Both the position numbers and the translations under genes were made by a program. From Chitinophaga deserti (GTDB lineage Bacteria; Bacteroidota; Bacteroidia; Chitinophagales; Chitinophagaceae): a stretch of 64,000 nucleotides of DNA. The stretch is taken from positions 124,001 to 188,000 of the forward strand of contig NZ_QFFK01000003.1 in assembly GCF_003149455.1 (NCBI RefSeq), written 5' to 3'. The stretch's first letter is position 1. Every line of letters starts with the position of its first letter. Under the pieces are notes generated by a model. The model was given only the letters and a program-made list of their open reading frames with translations, did not search any database and was not told the DNA's origin. Below are positions 61,116 to 64,000 of the stretch, one piece after another.

Positions 61116-62402
61116 ATGAAAAAGCATCTGATCATATTGTTGGGATCGCTCATCGGTCTGGCTGCCTGCCAGAAGGGAGAAATTCCCAACCTCAACAGTC
61201 CCATCGTGGACGACGCCATACGCAACGGCACCAAGGTCAAGCTCGATAACCTCATGGTGGGGCTGGAATCCGGCACGCGTAACAGTTTAGCCACCTACTA
61301 CGACGCCATCGGCCTCATAGGCCGGGAGATCTACCGCATGTCTGCCTCAGAGCCGCGGTATACCAAAGAGCTCATGGGCGATGGTGCGCTGGACAATAAT
61401 ACTTTCTACATCACCAACCCATGGTCTGCCCGCTACCGCGTAGTGCGCCAGGGCAATATCATCCACGACGTGGTGGCCAATGCCACTTACCTTTCGGATG
61501 CGCAGAAGAAAGGCTATACCGGTTACACCAAAACCATCATGGCTTATCAACTGCTGATGAACCTGAACATGACGTATACCAACGGGGTGCGTACCGATGT
61601 GAAAGACCCCAATAACATCGGGCCGTTTAAAGGGTATCCTGAATCGCTGGCCGATATTGCTGCGTTGCTGGACGCGGGTAAGGCGGAGCTTACCGGTTCC
61701 GAAATAGCTTTCCCCATTACCATCGGCGCTACCAATGCAGCGGCTGTCATTAAGTTCAACCGCGCCCTTGCAGCTCGTGTGGCCATTTACCGGCAGCAAT
61801 GGGCAGCAGCGCTCACAGCACTGAACGAGTCTTTCTTTGACCTTAACGGTCCGTTCGAAAACGGGTATTTCCATTCATTCAGTAATAAATCCGGCGACCA
61901 GCTGAACCCCTTGTTCCTGCCGCAAAACACCACTTCCGGTGAGTTCAGGGTAGCTACTCCCTATTATGTGGCCCAGATCCTCCCGGGCGACGACCGCATT
62001 GCAAAGGCCACACTGCGTACAGAACCAGCCTCCCAGCTGGGGCTTGTCAGCAACCGCGATGTATGGATCCATAAAAGCAATGAAGCACCGGTATTCATTA
62101 TCCGCAACGAGGAACTGATCCTGATCTATGCGGAAGCTAAAATCCAGCTGAACCAGATACCGGATGCCATTGTGGCTATTAACCGCCTCCGCGTAGATCA
62201 TAACCTGACGCCTTATGCAGGCGGTATAACACAGGCCGCGCTGATCAACGAAATGTTGTATCACCGCCGGTACTCCCTGTTCGCAGAAGGCCACCGCTGG
62301 ATAGATATGCGCCGGTATAACAGACTGGCCGACCTGCCCAATCCCCGGCCGGGAGATAAGGTTTGGGAAAAATTCCCCATCCCGCTTACAGAAGGAAACT
62401 GA
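61116..62402 (+). CDS. SusD/RagB-type surface lipoprotein
   Basis: Substrate-binding lid of the SusC channel; 428 residues. Lipobox LAAC with Cys18; TPR-type helices bind SusC; RNEELILIYAEAKIQLNQIPDAIVAINRLRVDHNL and LYHRRYSLFAEGHRWIDMRRY are hallmark SusD segments. It is shorter than the typical 500 or so residues and ends soon after FPIP, missing the usual extended C-terminal tail. Terminator follows. Confidence 0.92.
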   Translation: MKKHLIILLGSLIGLAACQKGEIPNLNSPIVDDAIRNGTKVKLDNLMVGLESGTRNSLATYYDAIGLIGREIYRMSASEPRYTKELMGDGALDNNTFYITNPWSARYRVVRQGNIIHDVVANATYLSDAQKKGYTGYTKTIMAYQLLMNLNMTYTNGVRTDVKDPNNIGPFKGYPESLADIAALLDAGKAELTGSEIAFPITIGATNAAAVIKFNRALAARVAIYRQQWAAALTALNESFFDLNGPFENGYFHSFSNKSGDQLNPLFLPQNTTSGEFRVATPYYVAQILPGDDRIAKATLRTEPASQLGLVSNRDVWIHKSNEAPVFIIRNEELILIYAEAKIQLNQIPDAIVAINRLRVDHNLTPYAGGITQAALINEMLYHRRYSLFAEGHRWIDMRRYNRLADLPNPRPGDKVWEKFPIPLTEGN

Positions 62403-62426
62403 TTAGAGGAGAACGATAAAAACAAG

Positions 62427-62459
62427 AAGGGCGCCCCTGTAAAGAGGCGCCCTTTTTCT
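62427..62459 (+). terminator. Intrinsic terminator of susC-susD
   Basis: Perfect 9-bp stem (62427-62435 with 62446-62454) and T-run. Confidence 0.9.
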
Positions 62460-62571
62460 TCTACGTAGCAAAAGAAATAAGTATGGTTTCCGTTCAACTC
62501 CGCCATTAAACCGGCGGATTAGTATGTGTAAGACGTACTATATCCCGGAAATGTTACAGCAGTGAACAGAA

Positions 62572-62602
62572 TAAAAAAAGCCGCTCCCGGGAAGGAAGCG
62601 GC
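62572..62602 (-). terminator. Intrinsic terminator of the proline dehydrogenase gene
   Basis: A 9-bp stem with one mismatch (62580-62588 with 62594-62602), followed on the minus strand by seven T. Confidence 0.8.
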
Positions 62603-62623
62603 CGTTATTTTACGACAGGACTG

Positions 62624-63802
62624 TTATAAACCCCTGCGTTTCATCTCTTTACGGATCAACCCCAGTTCCCTGCCCATCTGGCCGGCAATAGAGGTATTCT
62701 CCTGTGCCCGGCGGATGAGGTAGGGCATCACTTCTTTTACCGGGCCATACGGCAGGTATTTGGACACACGGTAGCCCGCATGCGCCAGGTTGAAGGTGAT
62801 GTTATCGCTCATGCCATACAGCTGCGAGAAGCTGACACGGGGGTGGTTATGCGGGATCTTCTTCTCATCCATCAGGCGGGCAGCCAGCATACAGCTGTCT
62901 TCGTTATGCGTTCCAATGAATACGGCCAGGGAATCCAGGCGGTCGAGGCAGAAGCGGAGGGCATCGTCATAATCCTCATCGGCCGATGTTTTATTGGGCT
63001 GAATGGGGGAAGTATACTCGAGTTCTTCCGCACGCTTGCGCTCTTTTTCCATGTAAGCACCGCGAACCAGCTTGGCGCCGAGGTGGTAGCCGTTAGCCTG
63101 CGCTTCTTCCCAGGATCTTTTGAGATACTCGAGCCGGTCGTGCCGGTAAAGCTGGAAGGTATTGTAAACGAATACGTTGTCTTTGTTGAAAAGGGACATC
63201 ATTTCGTCGGTAAGGTCATCTACCGGCTGCTGCACCCAGGATTCTTCGGCATCTACCAGTACGCTTATTTTAGCTTTGGCAGCGGCAGCGCAGATGGTGC
63301 GGATGCGTTCGCGCACGCGGTCGAACTCTGCCTGTTCTTCGGCACTCAGCTCTTCCTGTGCATGGATCTTTTCCAGCAGGGAGAAGCGGGCGAAGCCTGT
63401 AACCTTAATGGGCAGGAAAGGGATGTATGGTTTACCGGCGGCATATTGGATGGCCCGGAGGAATTCAGGAACGGCGCGATCGTAATTTTCTTCGCCTTCG
63501 AGGGCTTCCACACCATAGTCGAGCGCTACACCTACGCCGTAACGGCCGAGGGCTTCAGCTGCCTGAACGGCTTCCTCGAGAGATTCGCCTCCGCAGAAGT
63601 GGTTGAAGATGGTGCTTTTGATGAGGCCTTTCACCGGCAGGTGGAGCTTAAATGCCAGCGGTGTGGCGAAGGCGCCAAACTTAACCAGCCAGGGCTTGCC
63701 GATGTTGCTGAATAAAAAATTGGCTCTCTTCAGTTCTTTGTCGGTCATATGCTCAAATGCAATGGCCGTATTCTCAAATGATAATGGTAGTTTTTGTTCC
63801 AT
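62624..63802 (-). CDS. Proline dehydrogenase
   Basis: FAD enzyme oxidising proline to pyrroline-5-carboxylate; 392 residues, the stand-alone (not PutA) form. Barrel segments visible: VALDYGVEALEGEENYDRA, ISVLVDAEESWVQ, NTFQLYRHDRLEYL, GAKLVRGAYMEKER, FIGTHNEDS, and the substrate-binding GYRVSKYLPYGPV with arginines. The ATG at 63802 (MEQKLPLSFENTAIAFEH) is chosen over a longer frame that has no conserved sequence. Single leftward gene. Confidence 0.92.
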   Translation of the reverse strand: MEQKLPLSFENTAIAFEHMTDKELKRANFLFSNIGKPWLVKFGAFATPLAFKLHLPVKGLIKSTIFNHFCGGESLEEAVQAAEALGRYGVGVALDYGVEALEGEENYDRAVPEFLRAIQYAAGKPYIPFLPIKVTGFARFSLLEKIHAQEELSAEEQAEFDRVRERIRTICAAAAKAKISVLVDAEESWVQQPVDDLTDEMMSLFNKDNVFVYNTFQLYRHDRLEYLKRSWEEAQANGYHLGAKLVRGAYMEKERKRAEELEYTSPIQPNKTSADEDYDDALRFCLDRLDSLAVFIGTHNEDSCMLAARLMDEKKIPHNHPRVSFSQLYGMSDNITFNLAHAGYRVSKYLPYGPVKEVMPYLIRRAQENTSIAGQMGRELGLIRKEMKRRGL

Positions 63803-63808
63803 GGCCCG

Positions 63809-63816
63809 CAAAGTTA
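63809..63816 (-). promoter_or_regulatory. TAnnTTTG -7 element for proline dehydrogenase
   Basis: TAACTTTG on the minus strand, only 6 nt before the ATG, implying an almost leaderless transcript. Confidence 0.4.
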
Positions 63817-63958
63817 AGGGGATCGGTACGTTGTAAAAAAAACTGTTTTTTCTTATGATCGTTTTCTGACATACAACGTTCAGGATAGCAGGAGGTTGAG
63901 CCAATTTTTTATTATATTGTAGCCGGGACAACGTACACCAAATCTTTTATTCCCAACC

Positions 63959-64000
63959 ATGAGTGCACGAATCACGCAAATCAGACGGCCAAGACTTCCA
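63959..64000 (+). CDS. Start of a gene cut by the window edge
   Basis: An ATG at 63959 opens 14 codons (MSARITQIRRPRLP) to the edge of the window. It is oriented away from the proline dehydrogenase gene. Too short to identify. Confidence 0.35.
   Translation, partial: MSARITQIRRPRLP

Overview
The window looks like chromosomal core DNA of a Bacteroidota bacterium, most likely Chitinophagaceae (Chitinophaga-like). The evidence is a SusC/SusD pair, Bacteroidota-only architectures (a HU-CCDC81/SPOR protein, DUF4230, DUF6807, OmpA with thrombospondin type-3 repeats), promoters of the TAnnTTTG type upstream of many genes, few clear Shine-Dalgarno sites, and a GC content near 50%. The genus is inference. 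I see no rRNA, tRNA, CRISPR array, insertion sequence or prophage.

Layout. 1-6 kb: a 5'-truncated secreted S9 peptidase, a half-length AraC-type regulator, a GNAT/DUF4230 pair and a conserved unknown. 6-10 kb: an RRM protein, then a leftward set (DoxX; thioesterase-cinA-2-oxoacid dehydrogenase E2). 10-18 kb: a rightward envelope cluster (giant TPR protein, beta-barrel, HU/SPOR protein) and a ZU5 lipoprotein. 18-27 kb: an SDR reductase, prolyl oligopeptidase, the glycolytic pair pfkA-pyk, an MFS exporter and an aldehyde dehydrogenase. 27-37 kb: a glycosyltransferase/deacetylase pair, a DUF6807 protein, a C25 caspase-like peptidase with a small overlapping partner, a dipeptide epimerase, malQ and a lipoprotein hydrolase. 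37-48 kb: dnaK, OmpA, a porin-like barrel, argS, a TPR protein, cdd, lepB and a CarH-like MerR regulator. 48-58 kb: a sigma-54 response regulator, cysE-cysM, pdhB, thiolase, dnaG and thyA-folA. 58-64 kb: susC-susD, proline dehydrogenase and the first codons of another gene.

Genes that clearly work together: pfkA-pyk (lower glycolysis), cysE-cysM (cysteine synthesis), thyA-folA (dTMP synthesis with folate recycling), susC-susD (glycan import), GT2-deacetylase (surface polysaccharide), and the TPR/barrel/SPOR trio (envelope). Cytoplasmic 2-oxoacid metabolism is represented by pdhB and by a separate E2.

Most notable observations: (1) intergenic arrays of imperfect repeats held strictly at an 11-bp period, at four places; two of them share 19-nt and 14-nt words whose separation differs by exactly one unit, and three of the four lie between convergent genes. 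(2) The sigma-54 response regulator is split by an A9 homopolymer: its Fis-type DNA-binding helix-turn-helix continues in the -1 frame and is coupled to the next gene. (3) A cytoplasmic C25/caspase-like protease overlaps an 87-residue partner. (4) Two perfect DnaA boxes lie beside an AT-rich palindromic segment at 10.1-10.2 kb. (5) The translation-initiation region of susC is duplicated around a 7-codon open frame.
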